Part shown: positions 25,884 to 37,649 of the stretch, piece after piece
Numbering within the stretch: position 1 is the first letter of the stretch
Layout of the letters: each line of letters starts with the position of its first letter
NCBI GenBank assembly: GCA_965649825.1
Contig: OZ287697.1
Coordinates: 1,302,001 to 1,366,000 of the forward strand
Source of the DNA: Penicillus capitatus
Taxonomy: Eukaryota; Chlorophyta
Length of the DNA stretch: 64,000 bases
Reading direction: 5' to 3'
Notes under the pieces: model-generated
Database searches by the model: none
Told to the model about the DNA's origin: nothing
What the model saw: only the letters and a program-made list of their open reading frames with translations
Translations under genes and position numbers: made by a program

Positions 25884-27290
25884 TCAGTTTGCAGTTTCAG
25901 GTTTGTAATCAAATGCAGCACGGCGACTGGCCCACATACGAATCGCATTTCGTACAGATCCAAGCAGATACACAAGATAGATTGCCAGCAAATGAAATTC
26001 ACTTGCGACGGCATCAAAGTCAACATTCTGATTCGTAAGCACATTTCTAAGATGTTCTGTCATGGCTCTCAAAAGAAATACCAAAAGGAAAAAAGAACAG
26101 CAGACTGGATATGAATGTCTGAGGAGATACCAGAAGGGAGTAACTTTCTAGGTTGTTCAGCAGATCGAGATCCTCTCTGAATGGTCGACAGGCCGTTTGC
26201 AGGTAGAGAGCGACGGTGAAGACGAAGGCGGCGAACATAACTTGGAGACTCGCACCGATCGGATAGGAAAGAACGACGACGCCAGCAATGACAGCCTTCC
26301 GTCCGATGACGACACATTCCCAGTAGCAGTGACTGTCCTTGTAAGACTGATACATGAATCCGAAGAGGTCTTGAGTCCATCCCTCGCTTCTGTGCGTCCA
26401 TTTGCCCAGAGGGATGACGCATGCGGCGATGAGGGGAAATCCCAGAGAGAGCAAGATCAGACCGTGCCATCCTACGGCGCGTTCCAGCAACGCGTGTGAT
26501 CCCTCGTGGCATCGAATGCTGGTGTCTGTAGTCCAGTATTGTGTTGTGGCCGTTTCCATGGTCTCCGTCAGTTCATTGACCTCGATGCAGTTAAGGATGC
26601 TGATGAAGGTGCTCGTCAGTGAGATGTAGCCCAGATGAAGGACGACGACGACGCTGAGGAACGCTCTCTTCGCGAGGTATGTCCAGTCCCGAGGACTGGA
26701 CGGCATGACAGTGAACCAGAATACGATGGAGATGAGGATGACGATGCTGACGGCAGCCATGTCCATCAAGATGCCAAGAACGGATCGCTCCACGATGGCG
26801 CCGTCGGGAAGAAGACAGTGCACAGCCCGTTCGATGGCATCAGCGACGACACCACTGACGAGCTCTACACGAATGCACAGACATCTGAGTGCGTCAGATG
26901 GTAATCGATGTTTCATGTCGTTACCAGCAGCTTCGAATAGTCGGACCAGATTTAGGTCCCAGGAAACGTTGATCGAAACGGCTACGGCCGTCACTTGGGC
27001 ATAGTTCACGGCAATCTGGCGGAGAATCTGGTCGCATGCAAAACGACGAAGGAGATTTCTTGCCTTGAAGACCTCGACCATCATCTTTTGAGCTGACGAA
27101 TCGCGGTCTGCGGAGCCCAGATTCGCTCTCACAGTGATCGCCGCCAGGATTAAGAATACCAGAAAGGACAGGAGCACAAGGAGTATATTTACGGCATCTG
27201 AGAAGCCCTCCTCGCACGAGATGAACTGGGCCTTTCCGTAGCCGGTGTCACGTTGACCGCAGAGTGGCTCCGAATGACTCTAACAACCGC
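25884..27290 (-). pseudogene. 5'-truncated copy of type-2 exons 5-7
   Basis: On the minus strand, homology to gene B starts within exon 5 (GPLCG near 27265) and runs through exons 6 and 7 with near-identical protein words (VNYAQVTAVAVSINVSWDLN, LNCIEVNE, GFMYQSYKDSH). There is no signal peptide, helix or Cys-rich exon upstream. Within exon 7, about 70 bp are missing between ISSL and LLFFF, and a small indel in the T-run shifts the frame. The C-terminal remainder (MTEHLRNVLTNQN to DYKPETAN) continues in another frame to 25884. The GC-donor intron 5 (GCAAGA) of gene B is conserved here. It is a clear relic. Confidence 0.85.
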
Positions 27291-28883
27291 GACACGTGAT
27301 ATCGAGCATCTGAGAATTCGAACATAGACCGCCACTTAAGCACACTGAGCTATTCTTTCCGAATCCTCGCCCGCGGCCGTTGCCGCAGATCTATCAGCAA
27401 GAGCATTGGTCGAACGGATAAACCGACGCTCTGCAAATCACTTCATTCACTAAGGCATCTTCGGGCTCCGCGGTATAGCTAAGAGTGGAATGATTTCCAT
27501 TGTCGTGCTGTCAACCAATTCTGACACCGAACGACGTACAGTTTCAATTGTCATGCTGCTGTGGAACTTACCTCGCGTCGCCGAAGACACTCGCGACGAT
27601 TAGACCAGAAATGCCTTTAAAAACGATCTGGCCTTATTCAGAGATAGAGAAAAGGTAGGATTACTAGCGACAGGATATCGGAGAGGATGTCCCGGATCGT
27701 CGATCCGCTCTCCACTTCTCATATGAAAACGGAAATTAGACACAGATGCGACTGATTAATTACGTCCTGCGTGTGTTCGGAGTACTGCAGTCCTTTGACT
27801 TTGGCCCGACATCAAATGAATAGCGTAAGAAGAGAGAGGCTGGTCATTATCGCTCGTCAGCTGCTCTTTTTCGAAGAACGACGTTTTGGCAGAGGAAACG
27901 TTCTCGGCTGTTAAACTTGCAACGATCGAATGGGTGTAATCCCTTCGACTTAATAAACGACTTGTGCATGCAGTCCATAGAGAGCCATGCGGTAGATGCA
28001 GTTTTTCGAGTGCCGTGGCGTCACTCTTAGTACAGCGTCCTTCTTTAGCTTTCTCGCATCGCCAGTCCGCCATCAGCGTGGCAGATGACGCAAGACAGTT
28101 GTAGAGCGTTTCGCTTAGCGAGCTTCAATGTGCAAACTGTGAGTGGAAGACGTGTAGGTAGGCTCCATTGTTAGAATACATACGCCGAGTTTGTGCGAGG
28201 CGCAATATTCAGGTCGTGTTTGCCGCGGGACACTATAGTTACCACACAAAGTCTTCTCCTTAGACAAAAGCTAACGAGAGCGATGGTCCAAGGCTTGTAC
28301 TCACGTTGCTCTGAACAGGAACCTTTCGTCCCACAGGCCGGAGGCTTCAGTCGACAGAGCTCCCTGTTGTTGTCAGATCACGCGTCGAGCAGCCTGTTGA
28401 CTTCTTCTTGCCTACAGCGAAACGACGATTAGACTAGCGCCCAAAGCTCTGAGAAATGTTCTATTGGTAACATCTGCTGTGTACACCTCTGCGTCGATCG
28501 CGTCGCTGAAGGTTCGAGAAACACTGATCCCTTCTTGAGACGAAGTGTCGTGTTTCGCCATAGAGAACGCATCACCGTCGGCTCTGACTCGAAGAGTTCT
28601 CTGCTTTCTGACAGACGAGCGATTCCGAAGCGTCGAAATGTAAATCAATGCTCCAATCATTACTGGAAGACAGTTCAAATGATGTCAAGTCAAGCACGAA
28701 GCCGATCTGTACAGACAATTGACGATGTACTGTTTCAAACAGGAAAGTTCAAATGATGTCAAATCGAGCACGAGGTCAATCTATGCAGATAATCGATAAA
28801 GTGAAGTTTCAAACAGGAAAGGGACCTTTTCCAAAACTCAACGGTAAGAGATGGTAACGGATGAAGAACAGTGTAATGCAACT
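27291..28883. other. Intergenic region with a 74-bp tandem duplication
   Basis: No gene is supported. A 74-bp unit starting GTTCAAATGATGTCAA occurs twice in tandem at 28673-28746 and 28747-28820, with about 80% identity by eye. Short open frames (27756-28073 and 28193-28432) show no family signature. Confidence 0.5.
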
Positions 28884-31800
28884 TTAAACATCAGGACGGT
28901 GATAGCGACGAGATTTGCCACGATTCACCCATCTCACCATGGCGTCCTTCATATCAATGAACAGACAGTTGATAAAATAGACACCGAGAATGCGAAAGGT
29001 GCCGTCTGTCGGAGAGTGTTCAATTCCTTTTCTGCCCAGCACTGTTTTCAGGTAGTCAGCTGCAAAGCCAGCAAAAAGAGTGAGCAGATAGAAGAAGAAC
29101 AGGACGTTGGCAGAACACAGGAAAACACTCATCAAGGTTCGGAGCTCATATGATACGCGATCATCAACGAAGAAGATGCTGCAGACAAAGGTGATGGAAG
29201 AGAGCAGAATGGACAGACTCTCTGTGTCGTTGAGACAATCAAACTCCTTGCGGTAGGGACGACACTTCATCTGGAAGTAAAGCGCCACGATCAGGACAAA
29301 GGATGCCAGTACAGCCTGGATGTTGGCACCCAGTTTGTAAGAGAAGACAACGACGACAGCCAGAATAGCTTTCCTAAACATGATCATGGACTCCCAGAAG
29401 ATATACTCCTTACTGTAGGATCGGTAGACGAAACCAGTGACGTCGTAGATCCAGCCGTCCTTGTAGTCTTCAGCGACCTCCACAATGACGAGGTATGCGA
29501 TCGCCAGAGGGAATCCCAAGGTGAAGATGAAGAGGAATGGCCAAGCCAGGAGTCCGGCCAGAATCGCATGAGATCCCTCGTTGCAAGCGACAGCGGTATC
29601 CAGCACCCAGTAGTCGGTCGTCTGATCGATCCCAGCTGTCATCGAGTCATGGACTTCGGCGCAGTTGAGGATGTTGACGAGTGTCTTGCTGATCGAGATG
29701 TAGCTGATGTAGCAAACGACGATGGCACTGAGAAAACACTTCCTCAGCAAGTACATCCATGGCTTGCTCCGTTTGATCTTGATCAGCAGCCAGAAAACGA
29801 CAAAGACGAAGATGCATGCAAGCGGCTGCGATACGTCCACCAGTGTACTCGCGATGGAGCGCGGTATGGAAGCTCCTAACGGGATGAGACAGTCAATGGA
29901 GTGATTCACTGTCTCTGATGTGACGGCACTGATGAACTCTACAAACAGGAGACTCAGTTGTGAGTGACAGAATCGCTTTTCTCGCCTGCCGTCTGGAAGA
30001 GCACAACCAATGCGAATGTCCATTTCGCATCGACAGCGACAGCTATGGCCGTGACCTGAACAAAGTTCACCGTGATCTGCATAACACTCAGAATAGTGAG
30101 GACAGAAGAGGGGATTGGACGAGCTGTACCTTAAACAGCTCGATCGCCTTCCACTTTGCAAGCTCCGAATCTTGAGGATCTCGGACAGGATCGACGCTCT
30201 GACTCTGTCCTTGACTGAGTTCTTCTTGCGAACCTTGTCTCAGCAATGTCAGTTCTATCGAACAGCTGGGCGTCGGAGCTGAATTGCTGGTGGAGGGCAC
30301 TGGTGCTATTGGAGCTTGTGGCCGTTGCGGCAGTGAGACGGCTGAAATCAAATTGCTTCGGATGGTGATGGCTGACAGACCTAGCAAAACGAGAAAAGAC
30401 AGAGAGACCAACATGATATTTCCGACATCGTTGAAGCATTTTTCGCAGAGATAAGAGTGCGACCTCCCATAAGATTCCTTGCAGGATCCGCATAGAGGCC
30501 CCTCATGTCCCTGCAAGGCACACGTCTGATACTCAGGTTCAAATCAAACAATCTGCTGTCTTACCTCACTGCACTGAATTTCTGTGTAACTCTTGACGAA
30601 CGTTTCATTAAAGTTACAGGATTCCACGTCATTTGTGAGCTCTTCCAATGCATGCTGTCGGCTGACGTTGCTACAGGCATCTGTTGAAAGGCATTTCTGG
30701 ATATGGGTCGAGCACGGGGTTAGATGCCAATAGCCGCGATTGGGCAGGACGACTCTGGTGGTACAGTTTCCGTTGTCGGGACAAGGCAGACACTCGGAGT
30801 CTTCGTCATCCAAGTCAAAGTTGTAGGTGGCGGCACTGCAGGGCTCGCACGACGTCTTGTCTTCAGACGACTCTTCTCCGATCTTACATCGCTGCACCTC
30901 CACCTCGATCGTAAAGTTCTCCAGCGTTTCTTCGGCGAATCCGAAGAGAATCCTGTAGTTTGTTGGTCGTACGTAACCTGTGACATTGAATTCCAGATCA
31001 GAGTCCACGAGAAAGCTGTAGTCTCCGGGTAAGAAATTATCTGGAGATGAAAGTCTGGATACCACAGGATGGTGATCTCTCCCGATTGCCGGAGTCTGTC
31101 CGAAATCGTCAACGGCTTTGATAGCGACGGGGAGAGGGCTTCCACTTCTGTAAGGTCCGATGTGCGTCGTTTTGGAGACGGTGGTGTTTGCGCCGTTCAG
31201 TCTCACAGTTGCCGCGATCGTGGAAACGAACGTGGCAACATCATCACCGTACAGTTCCGCGTTGTTCTTTCTCCATGTCCCACAGACATCGTCCATCGAG
31301 TGGAGTCGTCCTGCGAATCGCGTTCGCTTTTCTGTATGGACGCCGGTCTTCTCCTCGTTTTCCGAAAGACAGTCGATGTGCATATTCTGGGCGCAGCCCA
31401 TGAACACCGCTCCTCCTGCCTTGCGAGCTCTGTTGTTCACGAAGGACGAGTCTGACAGCCTGACGACTTCGCAGTCGTCGGGATGGTGCGCGTGTGACGT
31501 TTGATCACTGCTCGACACATGCAGACCTCCTAAAAAGCACACGCATACTCTCTTCATGAACCCGGATGGGATCTCACCTCCAAATCGAGCAGTGTTATCT
31601 AGCACCTTGCATCTTCTGAGTTCGACGATCAGATGTGTGCTGTTTCTGTAATCGAGAGAGAACGCTCCACCGTTGCCTTCAGCTCTATTTCCTTCGAGGG
31701 TGCAGTCTGTGCACAAAAGAGAAGAGTTCCCTGCTCCGCAGACGCCACCGTCGGCGGATGCTGCGCAGTCGGAGACGAGGAGATTGGTTGCTTCGGAACC

Positions 31801-34733
31801 GACAGACGACATGGAGATGGCCCCACCTCTTTCAGCTCTGCCATTGATCAGTCTGGCATCTGCTATCGTGACTGAGCTGTTCGAATTCGCGAAGATGAAG
31901 CCGCCATCCGACCCAGCGGTTCCTCCTCGAAACTCCGAAAGCGTGATGTTCAAACTGGACTCTTCGACATGGAAAGTGCCGCCACTCCCAGAGCAGTTGT
32001 TATTCTCAGAAATCACACGGATGACTGAACCATCAGTTCCACTCTGATAAACGGCCCCTCCGTTGCGCGCAGAGTTGCCCTTGACTGTCACGTCCGTGAG
32101 GCGGAAGCTGCATCGCTTGAAGAGGATCCCGCCTCCAAGGGCGTTTGCTGTGTTGCCCTCGATGACCATTCCCTCGCCTGTGAAGTTCTTCCTCTCTACA
32201 ACAATTGCCCCACCGCTGTTCTCTGCTTCATTCTCCGAGAAGTTGCTGTTCGAGATGTGCGTGATCATATCGATAAGATGCATCGCGCCTCCGTCTCCTG
32301 AAGACGTGCAGTTTTGCATGACCGTGTCCTGGATATGCAGGGATCCATTGAGGGCCTGCAGGCAGCCACCGAGTCTCGCATTGCCGTTCCTGAATGTCGA
32401 ACTGCTGATGGAGACACTGGAGTCTTTCTTGACGTACAGAATTCCACCGTTCGCCGCAGTGCTGCTGTTGTCGAAAGTGCAATTGACGAGGGTCGTCTTT
32501 GATGCATCGATGAAGAATGATCCGCCCTCGGTGTCAACGGTACTGTTGACGAAGGAGACATTGACAAAGCGCGCAACGGCTTTCTGTTCTTGGAACACCA
32601 CTCCTCCATTGTCTGCCTCGGTATTGCTGAACACAGAGTCTCGCACTGATATATTCGTCCAAGATCTCACGAAGAGACCTCCTGCATGATCGCCAGCCAC
32701 ATTGCCGTCAGCGATCAATCCCTTTGCGGTGATCGTGGAGGATGATTCCGCAAACAGAAGTGCACCGTCGTCTTCTGCACGGTTGGATGTCATGGTGGAA
32801 TTGGTGATGACAGCAGTGGCGTTCGTGAGCCGCACGGCACCGCCATCGACTTGGGAAACACATTTATGCAGTGTGACGTGCTCGAGCTTGAAATGGCCCT
32901 GGTATGCCTGAAGACATCCGCCGTCTGCTCTGGCTTGACCGTCTTCGAGCATTGAGTGTGACATGGTGACTGTAGCGTTGTCTCGGATGGCAAAGAACCC
33001 TCCATTCTCTGCGCTGCCGTTTGCAAAGTTGCATTCGCTGAAGGTCATGTTCGCTTCAAATAAGCGAAGGGATCCACCGTTCTCTTCTGCCGAGTTCTGC
33101 GTGAAGAGCACACGGGTGAAATGCCCTTCTACCGTTCCCATCGCACAAGTCGCCCCTCCGATTCGCGCCTTGTTCTCCTCAAACGCGGCGTCGCTCACAA
33201 CGAGCCTGGTCTGACCCTCGACGTAAATGGCACCCCCTTCGTTGTCGGCATTGTTTTCTTTCAGCAGGATTCCATCCGCTGTGATGTCGGAGTTCACTGC
33301 GTAGACGCCTCCGCCGTTGTCTTGTGATGAACATGACGTCACTGTTACGTTCTTGATGAAGGCTCTCGTGTCCCGCATAACGATGGCCCCGCCTTTCTTT
33401 GCCCTGGTACCATCGATGGACGAATGGCGCAGGGTCACATCTGAGTCCTCTTGGGAAAAGATCGGGGCTCCATCTTCAATTTCGATGTCTCGAAACTGGC
33501 AATTGTCGATCACAGCTGTAGAATGCGTGAGATGAATGCAGGAACTGCGTGAGCGATTCCTCGTTTCAGCGTTTGGAGGGATGCCCGAGAATTCAGAATC
33601 TCTGAGCTTAAGTCGACCGTCCTCGATTCGGAAGATCTCCACCTCGTTAGCGAATGCCTTAATGCCTCTGGCATCGGTTTTCGATTCTTGGTTGCCACGG
33701 ATGAAATGGGCGTCGCGTGTGCCGGATTTCAGCACCCCCTCGATGACGACATCCCTCAGCAGGTTATCTGCGGACAAGACGACGCCACAGGCACCGCCGC
33801 ATTCGTTTCGCTCGAATGTGACGTCGACCAGTTCCATCCTCGAACAGGATGATGCGCCCCCATCAACACCCGAGGCGCCGACGAGCACATTGTCCTTGAA
33901 GCTAACATGGCGCAGCTGGATGACGCCCTCGGTGTCCGTTGACAGGCATTCCTCTACCTCCACAATAGCCCTGGATTCGCCAGAGCCTTCGAAGTGACAG
34001 CCCTCGAAACGAAGATTGGCCAATACCACACTATCGGTCCTGAAACGCGAAACGCCATTCGCCCCTTTCGTTGCAACACGAGAATTGCACTCACTTGACA
34101 AGGAAGATGCCCTCTTGTGAATTAGGGCAGGTGAAGGTCGCCTTTCTCGGAGCTCGTGGGTAGACGCCGTCGATGCCTCGAGTGCGATTCTCCGTCACTG
34201 AGCTGATGGTGAGATTCCACGGAATCGCGAGTCGCCTTACAGGCTTGACAGAACCGCGAACGTCGACAAGCAGCGTATCGCCTTTCTGCGTGCAGTTGAC
34301 AACGACCTGGAGGTCGTTCTTTACTTCATGGAGAACTGCCTCGTCGATGAGCCACGTGCGCGTTTGGGCGTGAAGGTATTTTCGTTTTTGTTGGGCTCCG
34401 AGGTCGCACTCGTACTCTGCGCAGACACAAAGGCCCGACGTTCGGCATCACGCCCCGGGCGTTGTTCGTGGATTGACCTGTACGAAGAGATACGCCGTCG
34501 GCGTCGCCGTGCATCTCTTCCTGCAGCACGCGTCGACGTTGACTCCCGTGGCTATCTCCTCGTCGCGAAAGTGCGTTGGGATCGGTGTCGGCGCTCGACA
34601 GTCCAGCGCTGTCCACCACAGGTCGCATGTCCCCTAGTGGTGGCGTTTTGTGTGCTAACGTATTTTGAGATGAGGGCCGACATGAGACAGTTGTCAGCAG
34701 CAAGACGTGAAGTAGGAGGAATTTGAGAGGCAT
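28884..34733 (-). CDS. Gene H: Pmp-repeat surface protein, chimeric type ii-Y-1
   Basis: Exons 34733-34478, 34416-34095, 34039-31578, 31529-30565, 30510-30130, 30076-29986 and 29938-28884 join into 1,843 residues. The ATG at 34733 opens a good signal peptide (MPLKFLLLHVLLLTTVSC); an ATG 16 codons upstream is less likely. Exon 1 is the short 256-nt type shared with gene J, with RVLQE at 68-72. Exon 2 has IPWNLTIS and YPRAPRKAT. A long beta-helix runs to about 1013. Exon 4 is type Y, closely matching gene B (GEESSEDKTSCEPC, DDEDSECLPCPDN). Exons 5-7 are instead type 1, like A and I (GHEGPLCGSCKESYG, SHSYLCEKC). Intron 6 (29985-29939) starts with GCGAG. The gene has the N-terminus of J, the middle of B and the membrane module of A/I. 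Confidence 0.88.
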
Positions 34734-37189
34734 GGTTTTCGAGAGTGCATACAACGACGTGCTGATTGGCTTTGAGCTCACTTTGCATCCAAGTTCGTAA
34801 CAGTCACTCCATCTATGTTATGATATGCGCCTGTCCCCTCAACCGTGGAAGCTATCTCACACGGACGGAGTTATCTGCAAGCGTCCAGTTGTCTCTACCG
34901 TCCCGGAAGCGCAGCGATTCGACCGCTCGCAGCTCGGTTCTGCGACAGAAATGGCAGCTGGAGCTTGCTGGACTGTCTGCTAAACTTACTGGCCTGCATC
35001 GTTCGTTGACCCGCATCGGGAGGACTCACTGGGACGAAGTTCTCGCGAAGATATCCGTGTCGGACCACGAAGTCGGTTACTTTTCGCAAGTGGCGGCGGG
35101 GGTTTTTGTCGTGTCCTCGTGCACCCCTTCCTACAAGACGTAAATTTGAATGTAACTATCGATTTGGTCTAAAGCTTCAGCACTGGACGCCTTATCCTTG
35201 GCCCTTGAATAAGCTTTCTTCTCTAACCGCTTCGGCGGCTTGTCTTCAGTGGCCGACATTAAGAACACTACGTTTGTCGTACTCTCGCATGTACTGTACG
35301 GGTTTTGCAAGTTTGCCGTCGAAGAGTCAGTCACATCACGAGATCGAACTCTGGTGTGAGGAGTAAAGACGAACGCTGCTCGTCCCGTCGGCCTTGCAGC
35401 AGCAAGAGGGTGTGCATTTTATCCCTGTTGTCCAATCGACCTTGATGCTTTGAGTTTTCGAGTAATGCGATCAGAGGAACGAAGTCCTGAGGAAGGTTTC
35501 CGATCTCGACTGTTGGAAGTCTACCTACCCTCTTGCCTGTTCCAGGTAAGAGCACCCGGATGTTCTTGCTGTCTGTTGAGAGTGAGTTGCTTGTTCTTGG
35601 TGATTAAGGCACGTATACGAATTCCGCTCGACAGAGGCATCTCTGCTAAAACGACAGGGGATATGATGATGGTCTTCTACCTAATGAACCCATTTTGTTC
35701 GCACCTGATGTAAAAGCCGATAACCGTCGTTTCAATGGCAAGAATGGCTGTATCAGGCTTAATCAAAGCGGATGCTTTCGTTGATCTGGGCGCCACCCGC
35801 ACTGCTTTGAATTCTCTTCTTTGGAGATGTGTGTAGCACAGTGAAGATGTTCAATCTCGTGCTCGAAATGTGATTTCCTACGGACTCATCGATGTACCAA
35901 GCAGCAGAAATGGATGAATGCTTGATGTTCCCTCGATCTCCGGAGCTTTGAAAGGGCTTCTTGCATGTGACCGGCGGCAAAGGCGTTGTTCTTTCTCGTT
36001 AAGTGAAAGCCGTTTGTATCCTCGGCCACCTCCTCGTCATTCTGTTCTCTGTGTATTCTTGAAAGTGCAATCGATGTGTGTTCACACAACATCACTGCGT
36101 TCTTTCGCTTCTTGGGTCTGTACCAGTAGTCAGATCAGTGACAGCTCGAAGGACATTAGAGTAAAGGCTCGGAAGAGGGATTCGGCGCACGTTTCTCTCT
36201 CTTTCACTGTCCTTGCTCGGTGCCTTGAGATTAGTTGAAGGAGAGAACCTGTTCAGAATAACGACCTCCACAAAGCGCATCTCTCTGTTCTCATAAAGAG
36301 TCCGTTTCTGTTCAACGGCTCGTCTCGGTGAGCTTTCGTCTTCTCTACTCTTCCACTACTTCACAGCCAGGGCGTACAATCTGACAGTACGATGACATTC
36401 ATCTGCCGTGGTTCCTCATCTTTCGTACGCATCTGAAGCCATCAGAGTTTGCTTTACATCCAGGTCTGGTGGCAGAATTGCAGAGAACTCCTCGGACAAT
36501 CGCATCTTTCGACGATGCAAGGATCTGCTCATCCTTGAGGTCATCCTTGTGTCATTACCATCTGGACGTGCAGGGGTCGATGAGTGGCAGTTTGATGACG
36601 GATACAGGAACAGAGCATACTGGTAAAACTCTTGCTACGTGAAGGATAGACGATGTCCATCCGATCTTCAATTTTACGCAGATGAAGCTGTGTCGCTTGC
36701 TGGATGTCTACAAGAGGGGTACTTTGAGCAACCATCGTACGGTGGTAAAATTCTCTTGTAAATGGCACAAACGTGGCGACCACGAGAATCTGTTTGCTAT
36801 CTAGCGAAAGCTTTCTTTACTCATATTGTGACAAAACTCGTGAGTGCTCTTGTTTCAAGCCTACAAATCACGCAGCACGAAGAACGAGGAGCAAACGGTG
36901 TAACTTTCGTTTCTCGTAGTCCGTATGGCAGGATCCCATTGTCTTTGTACACTTTCTTCTGAGCAGCTCGTCCGTCTTCACAATGCAAAGGCATCGCGCG
37001 GGGTGGATTCCAGATCCGTGAGGGTTTCCTGTGACCTCGCATCTCCGTTGGAATATATGTTGGTTGGTGTCGCCATTCAAAGATGGCTCCTTTTCTTCGC
37101 TAAGACGGTCTTACGTGTCCTGTGACGCTAAGACGAGTGGACGACTTCTTCCTGGCGAACATCATCCAGCTGCACGGTCGCATTCTCTG
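34734..37189. other. Intergenic region between divergent genes H and I
   Basis: I recognise no gene. A CCAAT-like box lies on the minus strand near 34769-34759 before gene H, but there is no clear TATA match. A minus-strand frame at 35331-35555 (VLLPGTGKRVGRLPTVEIGN and onward) and another at 36541-36783 look more protein-like than their surroundings. They could be exons of an unrelated or decaying gene; I could not identify a family. The gene I upstream block starts near 37190. Confidence 0.35.
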
Positions 37190-37649
37190 GCCAAATTCGC
37201 CGACGTCACGTCAGCACGATAAAACAAAGTAGCAAAGTACGGACAGTTTTACAACAGCGAAGGCAGAGGCTGCTTCAACGCTGCTACCAAGATCCAGCTA
37301 CGGTCAGCGGTGTCCTAAGCTGCATGTACTCCGCGGTTGTTCGTTGCATCCGAGCATGTAAGGTCCTGTTCACTCTGAAAGGACATCCAGGGGCCAACGA
37401 GGCAAACAGATGCTCGAAGAGGAATGTTGCGTCGTTTCTGGTCCCGAGGGAAGAACAAGGGAGGTAGGCATGCGAGTATCACAGACTCTGTCTGACAAAT
37501 GGTCGCCGGGTCAGTTGCGTAGCGACTGAAGTAGAATCGTTCCTCGCCTCATTTAGATATGAGTTTCATCTGTCTAGTCTCATTCTGACTACAAAAGCCG
37601 TACGTTTGCTGACAACTGTTGGAGTTTCCGTTGAGTAATCTTTCAAAAC
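37190..37649 (+). promoter_or_regulatory. Conserved upstream block of gene I
   Basis: Aligns with 6990-7448 before gene B. The shared features include GACGTCAC at 37202-37209, the ATAAAACAA-GTAGCAAAG run, GAAGAACAAGGG near 37450, and GGTCAGTTGCGTAGCG. The TATA position holds TACAAAAG (37590-37597), a variant of the TATAAAAG in other members, about 55 bp before the ATG at 37650. Confidence 0.6.
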
